From Changshengia sp963803165 (lineage in GTDB: Bacteria > Chloroflexota > Dormibacteria > Aeolococcales > Aeolococcaceae), in the NCBI GenBank assembly GCA_963803165.1, contig CAWDLK010000002.1:372001-436000 (forward strand): a stretch of 64,000 nt of DNA, written 5' to 3'. Each line of letters starts with the position of its first letter. Position 1 is the stretch's first letter. Position numbers and translations under genes: made by a program. Under the pieces are notes generated by a model. That model ran no database searches. It was not told where the DNA came from and was given only the letters and a program-made list of their open reading frames with translations. Shown here piece by piece: positions 50,787 through 58,717 of the stretch.

Positions 50787-50862
50787 TGGAGCGGGAGACG
50801 AGGCTCGAACTCGCGACATCGACCTTGGAAGGGTCGCGCTCTACCAACTGAGCTACTCCCGC
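50787..50862 (-). tRNA. tRNA-Gly (TCC)
   Basis: A 76-nt cloverleaf including encoded CCA: acceptor GCGGGAG/CTCCCGC, D-arm GCTCAGTTGGTAGAGC, anticodon arm CGACC-CTTCCAA-GGTCG (anticodon TCC), variable ATGTC, T-arm with TTCGAGC. It borders the accessory island lying on its 3' side (lower coordinates), the usual position for an integrase target, though no duplicated 3' end was found. Confidence 0.95.
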
Positions 50863-50879
50863 CGGCTTGACGCGGTCTC

Positions 50880-50915
50880 GGCAGGCTAGCGCTCTACCAG
50901 CTGAGCTACTCCCGC
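50880..50915 (-). pseudogene. 5' half of tRNA-Gly (GCC), broken at the anticodon
   Basis: GCGGGAGTAGCTCAGCTGGT and the following AGAGCGCTAGCCTGCC form acceptor 5' strand, D-arm, anticodon-stem 5' strand and anticodon GCC. After 50880 the sequence no longer pairs (GACCG instead of GCTAG) and 17 bp later the tRNA-Gly(TCC) begins. No 3' half is visible in the window. It cannot form a tRNA. Confidence 0.8.
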
Positions 50916-50980
50916 GTCGCGGCCACAGGATACCGCGGACCGAGGCCCCTCCCAGGACCGCCGAGGGCCAGCGAGTGGGC

Positions 50981-51343
50981 TCAGTGCCCGCAGGCGCGGG
51001 CTTCGCCGGCTCCGTCGGCAGTCTGGAAGCTGTGTCCGCAGCTGCACGTCCGCACCGCGTTGGGGTTGTGGATCGTGAAGCCGCCACCCATCAGGGCGTC
51101 GACGTAGTCGATCTCGGCGCCCTCCAGGTACTGGGCGGAGTACTCGTCGATGTAGACGGAGAGGCCCTCGACCTTGACCACCTCGTCGTCCTCGCGGGGC
51201 GGGTTGTCGTCCAGGCCCATCCCGTAGGAGAAGCCGCTGCAGCCGCCGGACTGGATGAAGACGCGCAGGCCGACCTTGGTGGTGGGCTCCTGGGCGATGA
51301 GGCCCTTGAGCTGCCCTACGGCTGCTTCGGAGACGGTGATCAT
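50981..51343 (-). CDS. IscA/ErpA-type iron-sulfur carrier (HesB family)
   Basis: A 120-residue A-type carrier: MITVSEAAVGQLKGLIAQEP, first Cys in FIQSGGCSGFSYGMGL, and CSC pair in NPNAVRTCSCGHSFQT, the three Cys that hold the cluster. It passes Fe-S clusters to target enzymes. ATG 51343 follows AGAGGGA; the frame opens earlier at 51529 without conserved residues. A short His/Cys tail (ARACGH) follows. Core gene just outside the tRNA-Gly island. Confidence 0.92.
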   Translation of the reverse strand: MITVSEAAVGQLKGLIAQEPTTKVGLRVFIQSGGCSGFSYGMGLDDNPPREDDEVVKVEGLSVYIDEYSAQYLEGAEIDYVDALMGGGFTIHNPNAVRTCSCGHSFQTADGAGEARACGH

Positions 51344-51500
51344 GGCTGGTCCCTCTGGGTCGGTGGCGCCCCGTCCGGCGCTGGTTCGATCCCGATCATA
51401 CGACAACACCTCGCGGTTGAATGTCCTCCGGCCCCACGCCCCTAGGGCCGAAGGTCCTGAGACCCCCGGAGATCCCCCGCCCAGGGCCTCGCGGGGAGCC

Positions 51501-53117
51501 TCAATCGGCCCGTCCCGCCTCGGCCGCATACCGGGGGAGGTGGACGTCCGCCCTCCCGGCGAAGCTCATCGCCGCGGCCACCCGGTGGTGCCCGGCGACG
51601 GTGTCGATCTGGTGGAGCATCTCCTGGCAGATCCGGCGGTAGCTGGGGTGCCCCTGGGGCGAGGTGCGCAGCTCGATGAGGTGGAGGGCCTCCCGGGCGT
51701 TGAGCTTGACCACGTAGCGGACCCGGTGGGCGAGGGTCACCAGGTACTGGGCCTGCTCGGGGAGCTCGCCCCGGACCTCGGCCCAGGCCGCCTCGGCCAC
51801 CTCCGCCGCCTCCCGCCAGCGTCCCTCCAGCCCGGCGGCGACCACCTCCTCGGGGACGGCGTATCCGAGCGCGGGGGTCAGCTCCTGCCACTGGATGGTG
51901 AGCATCCGGTGGCGCTGGAGGTCGCGGAACGCCCCGTAGTCGGAGACCAGCTCAAAGGTGTAGTCGGTGTGCTCGAAGCCCCTCCCCGGCCGGTGCCGGC
52001 GATTGCCCCGGGAGCCGAGCGCGGCGGCGAAGAGGCGGTCCCTCTCCCCCTCCGGCAGCGAGCGCACCGCGCCGACCACCTCGGCCATCGACACCGCGGC
52101 GTGGGGCAGGAGCGCGCCGGCCATGATCCGCTCCTCGCCGTCAGGGTCCCAGCGGAGAAGGGTCACCCGGTCGCCGGGGGGGACGTCGGTGCTGGCGGCG
52201 GTCTCCTCTCCCCCACCCGCGGGCAGCAGGCGCTCCGCCTCCCCCCAGAGGGCCAGGGCGGTCTCGCGCAGGTACTCCGCCCAGACCCCACCCCGGTCGG
52301 GACGGTCGAGCCGGGTCACCAGCTCGGGGACCGCCGCCTGCAGCTCGCGGTCGATGAGCTCGGCGTAGCTGCGCGCCTCGGGCAGCGGGTGCGCCCGCAG
52401 CCGCAGCACCAGCTGCTCCAGCGCCTGGGCGGAGGCGAAGACCCCGAGGTTGCTCACCGTGCCGGCGGGGAGCAGCCCGCGCAGGAGGTCGAGGGCCAGC
52501 GCCCGGATGGCCCGCTCCCGTGCCCTGGCATCCGGCTCCTCGGGCAGGGCCCGGCCGAGGTGCTCGCGCAGCCGGGGGAGCATCTCCACGTAGGCGTCGA
52601 AGAGGCCGTCCATGGCCGCCACGTACGTCCCGGCGTGGGCCGACCCCATCAGCTCCGGGTCCCGGTGGTAGCGGTAGCGCCCGCCGCGGCGGTCGGTGTA
52701 GGGGATGTAGCGGGTCGACTGCTCGAGGTAGGCGGCGAGACGGCCCCATTCGATCGCCTTGGCCAGGGGCTGGCTGACCTGCTCGCAGGCCAGGTGGATC
52801 CCGCCCAGCTGGGCGACCGAGTCGTCCCCGTACTCGGCGATGACCCTGCCGAAGAGGCGTGTGGCCCGCGCTCGGCCGGCGTCGTCCCGGCCCGGCGCCA
52901 CCACCCCGCCGACCGCCGCGTCCCCCTCCAGGAACTCGTCGAGGAGGAGCCGGCGCAGGCTCTTCGGGCTCCGGCTGTAGCGGGCGAAGAGCGCCGCCGC
53001 GGTCACCTGGGAGAGGCCGCCGAGGGTGAACACGGGGGAGTCCAGGTTGCTCACCCACGGTTCGAGTCGGGCCCGGTCGGCGGCGTCGAGGGGCTCGAGG
53101 TGGTAGGGGCCGGTCAT
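51501..53117 (-). CDS. tandem ThyX-like (flavin-dependent thymidylate synthase fold) protein
   Basis: A 538-residue protein with two ThyX-like halves. The N-terminal half (about 1-245) has ARYSRSPKSLRRLLLDEF, YGDDSVAQLGGIHLACEQVS and EQSTRYIPYTDRRG. The C-terminal half (about 290-535) has the position of the ThyX signature as RHRMLTIQWQELTPALGY, where canonical RHRxxSxxExSxRY serines are Thr or changed. Single-domain ThyX is about 230 residues and forms a tetramer. Whether this fused form makes dTMP or another product is unclear. Confidence 0.75.
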   Translation of the reverse strand: MTGPYHLEPLDAADRARLEPWVSNLDSPVFTLGGLSQVTAAALFARYSRSPKSLRRLLLDEFLEGDAAVGGVVAPGRDDAGRARATRLFGRVIAEYGDDSVAQLGGIHLACEQVSQPLAKAIEWGRLAAYLEQSTRYIPYTDRRGGRYRYHRDPELMGSAHAGTYVAAMDGLFDAYVEMLPRLREHLGRALPEEPDARARERAIRALALDLLRGLLPAGTVSNLGVFASAQALEQLVLRLRAHPLPEARSYAELIDRELQAAVPELVTRLDRPDRGGVWAEYLRETALALWGEAERLLPAGGGEETAASTDVPPGDRVTLLRWDPDGEERIMAGALLPHAAVSMAEVVGAVRSLPEGERDRLFAAALGSRGNRRHRPGRGFEHTDYTFELVSDYGAFRDLQRHRMLTIQWQELTPALGYAVPEEVVAAGLEGRWREAAEVAEAAWAEVRGELPEQAQYLVTLAHRVRYVVKLNAREALHLIELRTSPQGHPSYRRICQEMLHQIDTVAGHHRVAAAMSFAGRADVHLPRYAAEAGRAD

Positions 53118-53181
53118 CGACGCACAAGTGTACGGTCCGGTGCGGACCGCCGGGGCCGGCCGCCGCGGGGTCGCGGCAGGC

Positions 53182-53964
53182 TCAGCTGTGGACCGGCCGG
53201 TGACCCTCCAGGCCGACGTGGTCGTCCACCCGCCAGCGGAGCCGGGCCTCGACCCCGACCACCCCGTCGACGGTCCGCATCAGCCGGGTGACCAGGTCGG
53301 CCTCGCTGTGGGTGGAGACCTCGCCCTCCAGGGTGACCACGCCCTCGGCGACGCCGACGCTCACCTTGGCGGCGCCGAGCCCGAGCGCACCGCGCAGCAG
53401 GTTCTCGGCGTGATGCCGGAGGTGCTCGTCGGGCATGAGGTAGACGCGCAGCACGTCGGAGCGGCTGACGATCCCGACCAGGGAGCTGCCGTCGATCACC
53501 GGGAGCCGCTTGAGGTGGCGCAGGTACATGGTCTTGGCCGCCTGGCGCAGCGTGGTGTCGGGATGCACGCAGGTCACCGGCGTGCTCATCAGCTCCTCGG
53601 CGGTCCGCGCCTCGCGGCGGCGGCGGAACTCGTGGGCCAGGTGGCCCCCGGTCAGCCACGGGACGTGGGCACCGGCGGTGAGGTCGATCTGCTTCACCAG
53701 CAGGTCCTCCTCGGAGACCATGCCGAGCAGGTGCCCGTGGGGGTTGACCACCGGAACCGCGCTGATCCGCTCCGAGAGCAGCAGCTCGGCAACCGCCTTG
53801 ATCGGCGTGTTGGGGGGGACGTGCACGACCGGCGTCGACATCACGTCACGGACGGTCCGCTGCTTCTCGTGGCCCCCCTCGCTGGGCGCCTCCTCGCGCC
53901 GGTTCTCCATCCCCGCCATGAAGGCGGTGACCACCAGCCCGCTGCCACTGCCGCTGCCGCTCAT
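53182..53964 (-). CDS. CBS-pair and BON-domain protein
   Basis: A 260-residue protein: two CBS domains (about 38-185; VRDVMSTPVVHVPPNTPIKA, then AEELMSTPVTCVHPDTTLRQ and IVSRSDVLRVYL) and a BON domain (about 190-255; VSVGVAEGVVTLEGEVSTHS and GVVGVEARLRWRVDD). CBS pairs bind adenine nucleotides; BON binds phospholipid. AGGAGGT lies 7-8 nt before ATG 53964, so the upstream GTG 53970 is rejected. Probably a nucleotide-responsive envelope or stress protein. Confidence 0.88.
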   Translation of the reverse strand: MSGSGSGSGLVVTAFMAGMENRREEAPSEGGHEKQRTVRDVMSTPVVHVPPNTPIKAVAELLLSERISAVPVVNPHGHLLGMVSEEDLLVKQIDLTAGAHVPWLTGGHLAHEFRRRREARTAEELMSTPVTCVHPDTTLRQAAKTMYLRHLKRLPVIDGSSLVGIVSRSDVLRVYLMPDEHLRHHAENLLRGALGLGAAKVSVGVAEGVVTLEGEVSTHSEADLVTRLMRTVDGVVGVEARLRWRVDDHVGLEGHRPVHS

Positions 53965-54088
53965 GTCCACACCTCCTGGCGGTGCGGAGCTTCGCTCCAG
54001 CCGTCAGCACTACGTTGCGCCCTCGCCGCCGCCGTGCCAGGGGCATCGGTATGGGTCCGGGGAGGGCCGACCGGCCCGTACGCGCGCC

Positions 54089-54094
54089 TACAAT
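54089..54094 (+). promoter_or_regulatory. TACAAT -10 box of the hydrogenase operon
   Basis: TACAAT ends 7 nt before GTG 54102. No Shine-Dalgarno is present, so the operon's first gene is probably leaderless. No good -35 is seen at 17 bp upstream, which may mean activator or alternative sigma control. Confidence 0.5.
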
Positions 54095-54101
54095 CCGGCC
54101 G

Positions 54102-55376
54102 GTGATCGCGGCGCCTCCCCGCTTCCTCGCCGACGTCTACGAGGACGTCAGCCGGTGCAACAAGTGCTCGCTCTGCCAGGCGGTCTGCCCCACCTACCAG
54201 GTCAACCCGGTGGAGTGGGAGACGGCCCGGGGGCGGGTGGCCCTGATCCGCGACGCGATCGAGGGCCGGCTGGAGCTCCGCGACATCGCCGACGGCCCGC
54301 TCTCGACCTGCCTCACCTGCGACAACTGCGTGGCCGCCTGCCCGCCCCGCGTTCCCACCGCCCGGATCGTCAGCCGGGCGCGCCAGGAGCTGCACGAGCA
54401 GGAGGGGTATCCGCGCGGGCAGAGCTGGCTGCTGCGCCGCGTCCTCGCCCGGCCGGGCGGCAGCCGCGCTCTCCACCGGCTCTCCCGCGCCGCCCAGGCG
54501 ACCGGGCTCCACTGGACGGCCCGGCGGCTCCGCCTCACCCGGGCGATGGGGACGGCGGGGAGGATGGCCGAGAGGGTCGGCCCGCTCCCCCGCCGCCGCG
54601 CCGACCAGCGCCTCGGAGGGCTCCCCGCCGCGACCCCGCCGGTGCGCGGGCGCCTCGGCTTCCTGCTCTGCTGCTACCAGAACCTGGTCGCCCCCGAGGC
54701 CACCGAGGCGGCGATGCGCGTGCTGCTCGCCAACGGCTACGAGCTGGAGGTCCCCGACCTCGGCTGCTTCGGCCTCCCCGCGCAGAGCCTCGGTGACGGC
54801 CGCGCGGCGAGGGTGATGGCGGAGCGCACGGTGGCGGCACTCGACGGGCTGCGTGTCGACGGGCTGGTCGGTGACGTCGCCAGCTGCACCGGTCACGTGC
54901 GCGGCTACGACCGCATCCTCGGCGACGATCCGGAGCTGGCGGACGCGGCCCGGCGGGTGGCCGGCGCCACCGACCTCGCCACCGTCCGCCTGCAGCGCGA
55001 CGGATGGCGGGCGCCGCTCGGCCCGCTGCCGTGGCACGTGACCATCGACGAGCCCTGCTCGCTCCCCGTCGAGGGGCCGGAGCGCGGGGCGGCGCGCGCG
55101 CTGCTCGCGCGCATCCCCCAGCTGACCATCACCCCGCTCGGTGAGGCGGCGATGTGCTGCGGCGGCCCCGGCGCCTACGCCACCGGCCAGCCCGAGCACA
55201 GCCGGGCGATCCTCGCCCGCAAGTTCGAGAACGTGCGCGCGACCGGCGCCGGCGTCCTCGTTACCGAGAACGTCTCGTGCCTGGTGCAGCTGCGCGCCGG
55301 GGCCCGGCTCCACGCGCCCGGGGTGCGGGTGCTCCACGTCATGGAGGTGCTCGCCGCGTCCATCGCCGCGGCCTGA
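54102..55376 (+). CDS. CCG-domain Fe-S protein (GlcF/HdrD-like), hydrogenase operon
   Basis: A 424-residue protein with two [4Fe-4S] ferredoxin motifs (CNKCSLCQAVCP and CLTCDNCVAACP, about 20-90). Two CCG-type domains follow: CCYQNLVAPEATEAAM with DLGCFGLP, then PCSLPVEG and AMCCGGPGAYATGQPEHSR. Similar proteins transfer electrons in glycolate/lactate oxidases and heterodisulfide reductases. GTG 54102 is chosen for the TACAAT box and domain start. It precedes the hydrogenase genes by 93 bp and likely donates or accepts their electrons. Confidence 0.85.
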   Translation: MIAAPPRFLADVYEDVSRCNKCSLCQAVCPTYQVNPVEWETARGRVALIRDAIEGRLELRDIADGPLSTCLTCDNCVAACPPRVPTARIVSRARQELHEQEGYPRGQSWLLRRVLARPGGSRALHRLSRAAQATGLHWTARRLRLTRAMGTAGRMAERVGPLPRRRADQRLGGLPAATPPVRGRLGFLLCCYQNLVAPEATEAAMRVLLANGYELEVPDLGCFGLPAQSLGDGRAARVMAERTVAALDGLRVDGLVGDVASCTGHVRGYDRILGDDPELADAARRVAGATDLATVRLQRDGWRAPLGPLPWHVTIDEPCSLPVEGPERGAARALLARIPQLTITPLGEAAMCCGGPGAYATGQPEHSRAILARKFENVRATGAGVLVTENVSCLVQLRAGARLHAPGVRVLHVMEVLAASIAAA

Positions 55377-55469
55377 TCCCCGTCCGCGGTCCGCGCTGTG
55401 CCGCGTCCCGACGCATTCGCGGTCCAACGGCCCTGGCAAACGGGCTCGTCGCCGAGTTCACTGGCACCG

Positions 55470-56633
55470 ATGGCGCGCCCCCCGGCCCCCACCGACCACC
55501 ATCCGGTCGTGATCGACCGGCCGGGACTTCAGACGCTCATCGACGCCCTGATCGCCGACGGTCGCACGGTCATCGGTCCCATGGTCCGGGACGGGGCCAT
55601 CGTCTACGACGAGATCACCCAGATCAGCGAGCTGCCGGCCGGCTGGGGCGACGAGCAGAAGCCCGGTCAGTACCGGCTGAAGCGGCGCACCGACGACGCC
55701 CTCTTCGGCTACGTGGTCGGCCCCGACTCCTGGAAGCGGTTCCTCTTCCCGCCGGTCTCGGTCACCTGGCGCGCTCAGATCACCGAGGACGGCGCCGAGG
55801 TGACCCCGCCCCCGGCGCCGCCGCGCTACGCCTTCCTCGGGGTGCGCGCCTGCGAGCTGGCCGCCATCGCCATCCAGGACCGCGTCCTTGTCCACACCGC
55901 CTACCCCGACCGCGACTACGCGGCGCGCCGCGAGGCCGCGCTGTTCATCGCCGTCAACTGCTCGACCCCCGCCGCCACCTGCTTCTGCACGTCGATGGGC
56001 ACCGGCCCGCGGGTGGGCGCCCACCACGACCTCGCCCTCACCGAGCTGCTCGACGGCCGGCGTCCCCGCTTCCTGGTCGAGATCGGTTCCGACCGCGGGG
56101 CCGCGCTGCTCACCAAGATCTCCGCGCACGACGCCGTCCCCACCGACCGCGAGGCCGCGGCCGCGGTGTGGTCGGCGGCGGCGGCGGGGATCAGCAAGAC
56201 CCTCCCGGCCGAGGGCATCGAGGAGGTGCTGGTCCGCAACCTCGAGCACCCCCGCTGGGACACGGTCGCCGCCCGCTGCCTCTCCTGCGCCAACTGCACC
56301 ATGGTGTGCCCCACCTGCTTCTGCGCCGACTTCCGCGAGGCCGGCGGGCTCTCCCCCGACCAGAGCGAGCAGCACCGCACCTGGGCCTCCTGCTTCAGCG
56401 TCGACCACTCCCAGCTCCACGGCGGCTCGATGCGCTACACGGCCCGCTCGCGGTACCGGCAGTGGATGACCCACAAGCTGTCCACCTGGCACGAGCAGTT
56501 CGGGACCTCGGGGTGCGTCGGCTGCGGACGCTGCATCTCCTGGTGCCCGGTGGGCATCGACATCACCGAAGAGGCGGCGACGATCCGCGCCACCGATGGG
56601 CTGACCCGCCTCCCGACCGGAGCTACCCCATGA
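55470..56633 (+). CDS. [NiFe] hydrogenase (group 3b-like) Fe-S beta subunit
   Basis: A 387-residue protein: N-terminal part with AFLGVRACELAAIAIQDRVL and NCSTPAATCFCTSMGTGPR (HydB/AsrA-type), then two [4Fe-4S] motifs CLSCANCTMVCPTCFC and CVGCGRCISWCPVGIDI at the C-terminus. In group 3b hydrogenases (sulfhydrogenase I) this subunit links the catalytic dimer to the flavin subunit. The stop overlaps the cNMP-binding gene start by 4 bp. Confidence 0.88.
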   Translation: MARPPAPTDHHPVVIDRPGLQTLIDALIADGRTVIGPMVRDGAIVYDEITQISELPAGWGDEQKPGQYRLKRRTDDALFGYVVGPDSWKRFLFPPVSVTWRAQITEDGAEVTPPPAPPRYAFLGVRACELAAIAIQDRVLVHTAYPDRDYAARREAALFIAVNCSTPAATCFCTSMGTGPRVGAHHDLALTELLDGRRPRFLVEIGSDRGAALLTKISAHDAVPTDREAAAAVWSAAAAGISKTLPAEGIEEVLVRNLEHPRWDTVAARCLSCANCTMVCPTCFCADFREAGGLSPDQSEQHRTWASCFSVDHSQLHGGSMRYTARSRYRQWMTHKLSTWHEQFGTSGCVGCGRCISWCPVGIDITEEAATIRATDGLTRLPTGATP

Positions 56634-57097
56634 AGACGATCGCCGACCTCATCGCCGAGGAGAGCCTCTTCCAGGGGCTGGACAAGGCCAGCCTCGACTT
56701 CGTGGCCGGGTGCGGCCGCAACGTGCACTTCGCCGCGGAGGATCCGATCCTCACCGAGGGGGAGGCCGCCAACACCTTCTACCTGCTGCGCAGCGGGAGC
56801 GTCGCGCTCAGCTTCTTCGTCCCCGGCCGCGGCCAGGTGGTGATCGACACCCTGGGGAACGGCGACGTGCTGGGCTGGTCCTGGCTCTTCGAGCCGTACC
56901 GCTGGCAGTTCGACGCCGTGGCCCGCGACGACGTCGCGGCGGTGGCCTTCGACGGGGCGTGCCTCCGGACCAAGTGCGACTCCGACCCGCGCCTCGGCTA
57001 CATGATGACCCAGCGGTTCGCCCGGGTCATCCTGGGCCGGCTCCAGTCCATCCGCCTGCGAGTGCTCGATGTCTACGGCGCTGGCTCTCCCCACTGA
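56630..57097 (+). CDS. cyclic-nucleotide-binding domain protein in the hydrogenase operon
   Basis: A 155-residue protein that is one cNMP-binding domain: LFQGLDKASLDFVAGCGRNV, ILTEGEAANTFYLLRSGSVA, DTLGNGDVLGWSWLFEPYRW, and a C-terminal helix. No DNA-binding helix-turn-helix follows, so it is not a CRP-type transcription factor. It is translated between beta and gamma subunits (ATGA overlap before, 29-bp overlap after), suggesting a regulatory subunit that senses a cyclic nucleotide or another ligand. Confidence 0.85.
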   Translation: MKTIADLIAEESLFQGLDKASLDFVAGCGRNVHFAAEDPILTEGEAANTFYLLRSGSVALSFFVPGRGQVVIDTLGNGDVLGWSWLFEPYRWQFDAVARDDVAAVAFDGACLRTKCDSDPRLGYMMTQRFARVILGRLQSIRLRVLDVYGAGSPH

Positions 57098-57926
57098 CAC
57101 CCGCGTCGCCGACGCCATGGAGCCGGTTCCCTACCGGGTGGTCGGGCGTGCCCGGGAGACGGCGGACACCATCACCCTGACCCTCGAGCCGGTGGGGGCG
57201 TCGATCGCCAGCCCGCGCCCCGGCCAGTTCAACATGCTCTACGCCTTCGGCGTCGGCGAGGTGCCGATCTCGGTCAGCGCCATCGACGCCGGGCACCGCC
57301 TGCGCCACACCATCCGCGGCGTGGGCGCGGTGAGCCAGCAGCTCTGCGCCGCCGAGGCGGGGACCATCGTCGGGGTGCGGGGCCCCTTCGGCAACGACTG
57401 GGACCTGGACTCGGCGAGGGGCAGCGACGTCCTGGTGGTGGCCGGCGGCATCGGCCTGGCCCCCCTCCGCCCCGTCGTCCACGAGCTGCTGCGCAGCCGC
57501 CGCCGCTACCGGCGGGTCACGGTCCTGGTCGGGGCCCGCGCTCCGGAGGAGATCGTCTTCCGCGGCGAGGTGGCGAGCTGGCAGGCCAGCGCCCGGATCA
57601 CCGTCCGCACCACCGTCGACTACGCCACCGCCGCCTGGAAGGGCGAGGTCGGCGTGGTGCCGACGCTGATCGAGCGGGTCACCATCGACCCCGAGGTCAC
57701 CACGGTCATGATCTGCGGCCCCGAGGTGATGCTCCGCTTCACGGCCGCCGAGGTGCTGGGACGCGGCATCGCCGCCGAGCGGGTGCGGGTCTCGATGGAG
57801 CGGAACATGCAGTGCGGCATCGGCCGCTGCGGCCACTGCCAGCTCGGCCCGGTGCTGGTCTGCACCCACGGCCCGGTCTTCCCCTGGTCGCGGGTGGGGC
57901 CGCTGCTCGCCCGGAGGGAGTTGTGA
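57069..57926 (+). CDS. hydrogenase gamma subunit, FAD/NAD(P) oxidoreductase
   Basis: A 285-residue ferredoxin-NADP reductase-like protein: FAD site in PRPGQFNMLYAFGVGEVPIS, NAD(P) motif VVAGGIGLAPLRPVVHELL, MICGPEVMLRF, and a [2Fe-2S] set near the end MQCGIGRCGHCQLGPVLVCT. It exchanges electrons between the hydrogenase and NAD(P)H. ATG 57069 lies within the preceding gene (29 bp overlap). The next start overlaps its stop by one base. Confidence 0.92.
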   Translation: MSTALALPTDTRVADAMEPVPYRVVGRARETADTITLTLEPVGASIASPRPGQFNMLYAFGVGEVPISVSAIDAGHRLRHTIRGVGAVSQQLCAAEAGTIVGVRGPFGNDWDLDSARGSDVLVVAGGIGLAPLRPVVHELLRSRRRYRRVTVLVGARAPEEIVFRGEVASWQASARITVRTTVDYATAAWKGEVGVVPTLIERVTIDPEVTTVMICGPEVMLRFTAAEVLGRGIAAERVRVSMERNMQCGIGRCGHCQLGPVLVCTHGPVFPWSRVGPLLARREL

Positions 57927-58717
57927 TGGCCGCCCCGCTGCCCAAGCTCGCCGTCTGGAAGTTCGCCTCCTGCGACGGCTGCCAGCTCTCCCTCCTCGAC
58001 TGCGAGGACGAGCTGCTCGCGGTCGCCGGCGCGGTGGAGATCGCCAACTTCACCGAGGCCTCCTCCACGGTCGTCGACGGGCCCTACGACGTCTCCCTGG
58101 TCGAGGGGTCGGTGACCACCCCCCACGACGCCGAGCGCATCCAGGAGGTCCGGCGCGTCTCCCGCTTCCTGGTCTCGATCGGCGCCTGCGCCACCGCCGG
58201 GGGCGTCCAGGCGCTGCGCAACTTCACCGCCGTCGACGAGCTCGCCTCCGTCGTCTACGCCCATCCCGAGTACCTCTCCACCCTGGAGAGCTCGACGCCG
58301 ATCTCCGCCCACGTGCCGGTGGACTTCGAGCTGCGGGGCTGCCCGGTGGACCGGGGCCAGCTGCTCGAGGTGCTCACCGCGCTGCTCCGCAAGCGCAAGC
58401 CCGACATCCGCACCTCGAGCGTCTGCATCCAGTGCAAGCACCGCGGCAACGTCTGCGTGATGGTCGCCCACGGCACCGCCTGCCTCGGACCGGTCACCCA
58501 GGCCGGATGCGGCGCCATCTGCCCCAGCTTCGAGCGCGGCTGCTACGGCTGCTTCGGACCCATGGAGACGCCCAACACGGCGTCGCTCTCCACCGCCCTC
58601 CACCGGGGCGGGCTGGACGACGGCCAGGTGATGCGCATCTTCCGCACCTTCAACGCCACGGCCCCCGCCTTCGAGGCGGCCAGCCGGGCCCAGGAGAAAG
58701 GGGACGGCCGGCTGTGA
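57926..58717 (+). CDS. [NiFe] hydrogenase small (delta) subunit
   Basis: A 263-residue protein: proximal-cluster Cys in KFASCDGCQLSLLDCEDELL, SIGACATAGGVQALRN, RGCPVDRGQLLEVL, and further Cys clusters VCIQCKHRGNVCVM and AICPSFERGCYGCFGPMET for medial and distal [4Fe-4S]. It has no Tat signal, fitting a cytosolic group 3 enzyme. TGATG overlap with the gamma gene; GTGA overlap with alpha. Confidence 0.93.
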   Translation: MAAPLPKLAVWKFASCDGCQLSLLDCEDELLAVAGAVEIANFTEASSTVVDGPYDVSLVEGSVTTPHDAERIQEVRRVSRFLVSIGACATAGGVQALRNFTAVDELASVVYAHPEYLSTLESSTPISAHVPVDFELRGCPVDRGQLLEVLTALLRKRKPDIRTSSVCIQCKHRGNVCVMVAHGTACLGPVTQAGCGAICPSFERGCYGCFGPMETPNTASLSTALHRGGLDDGQVMRIFRTFNATAPAFEAASRAQEKGDGRL

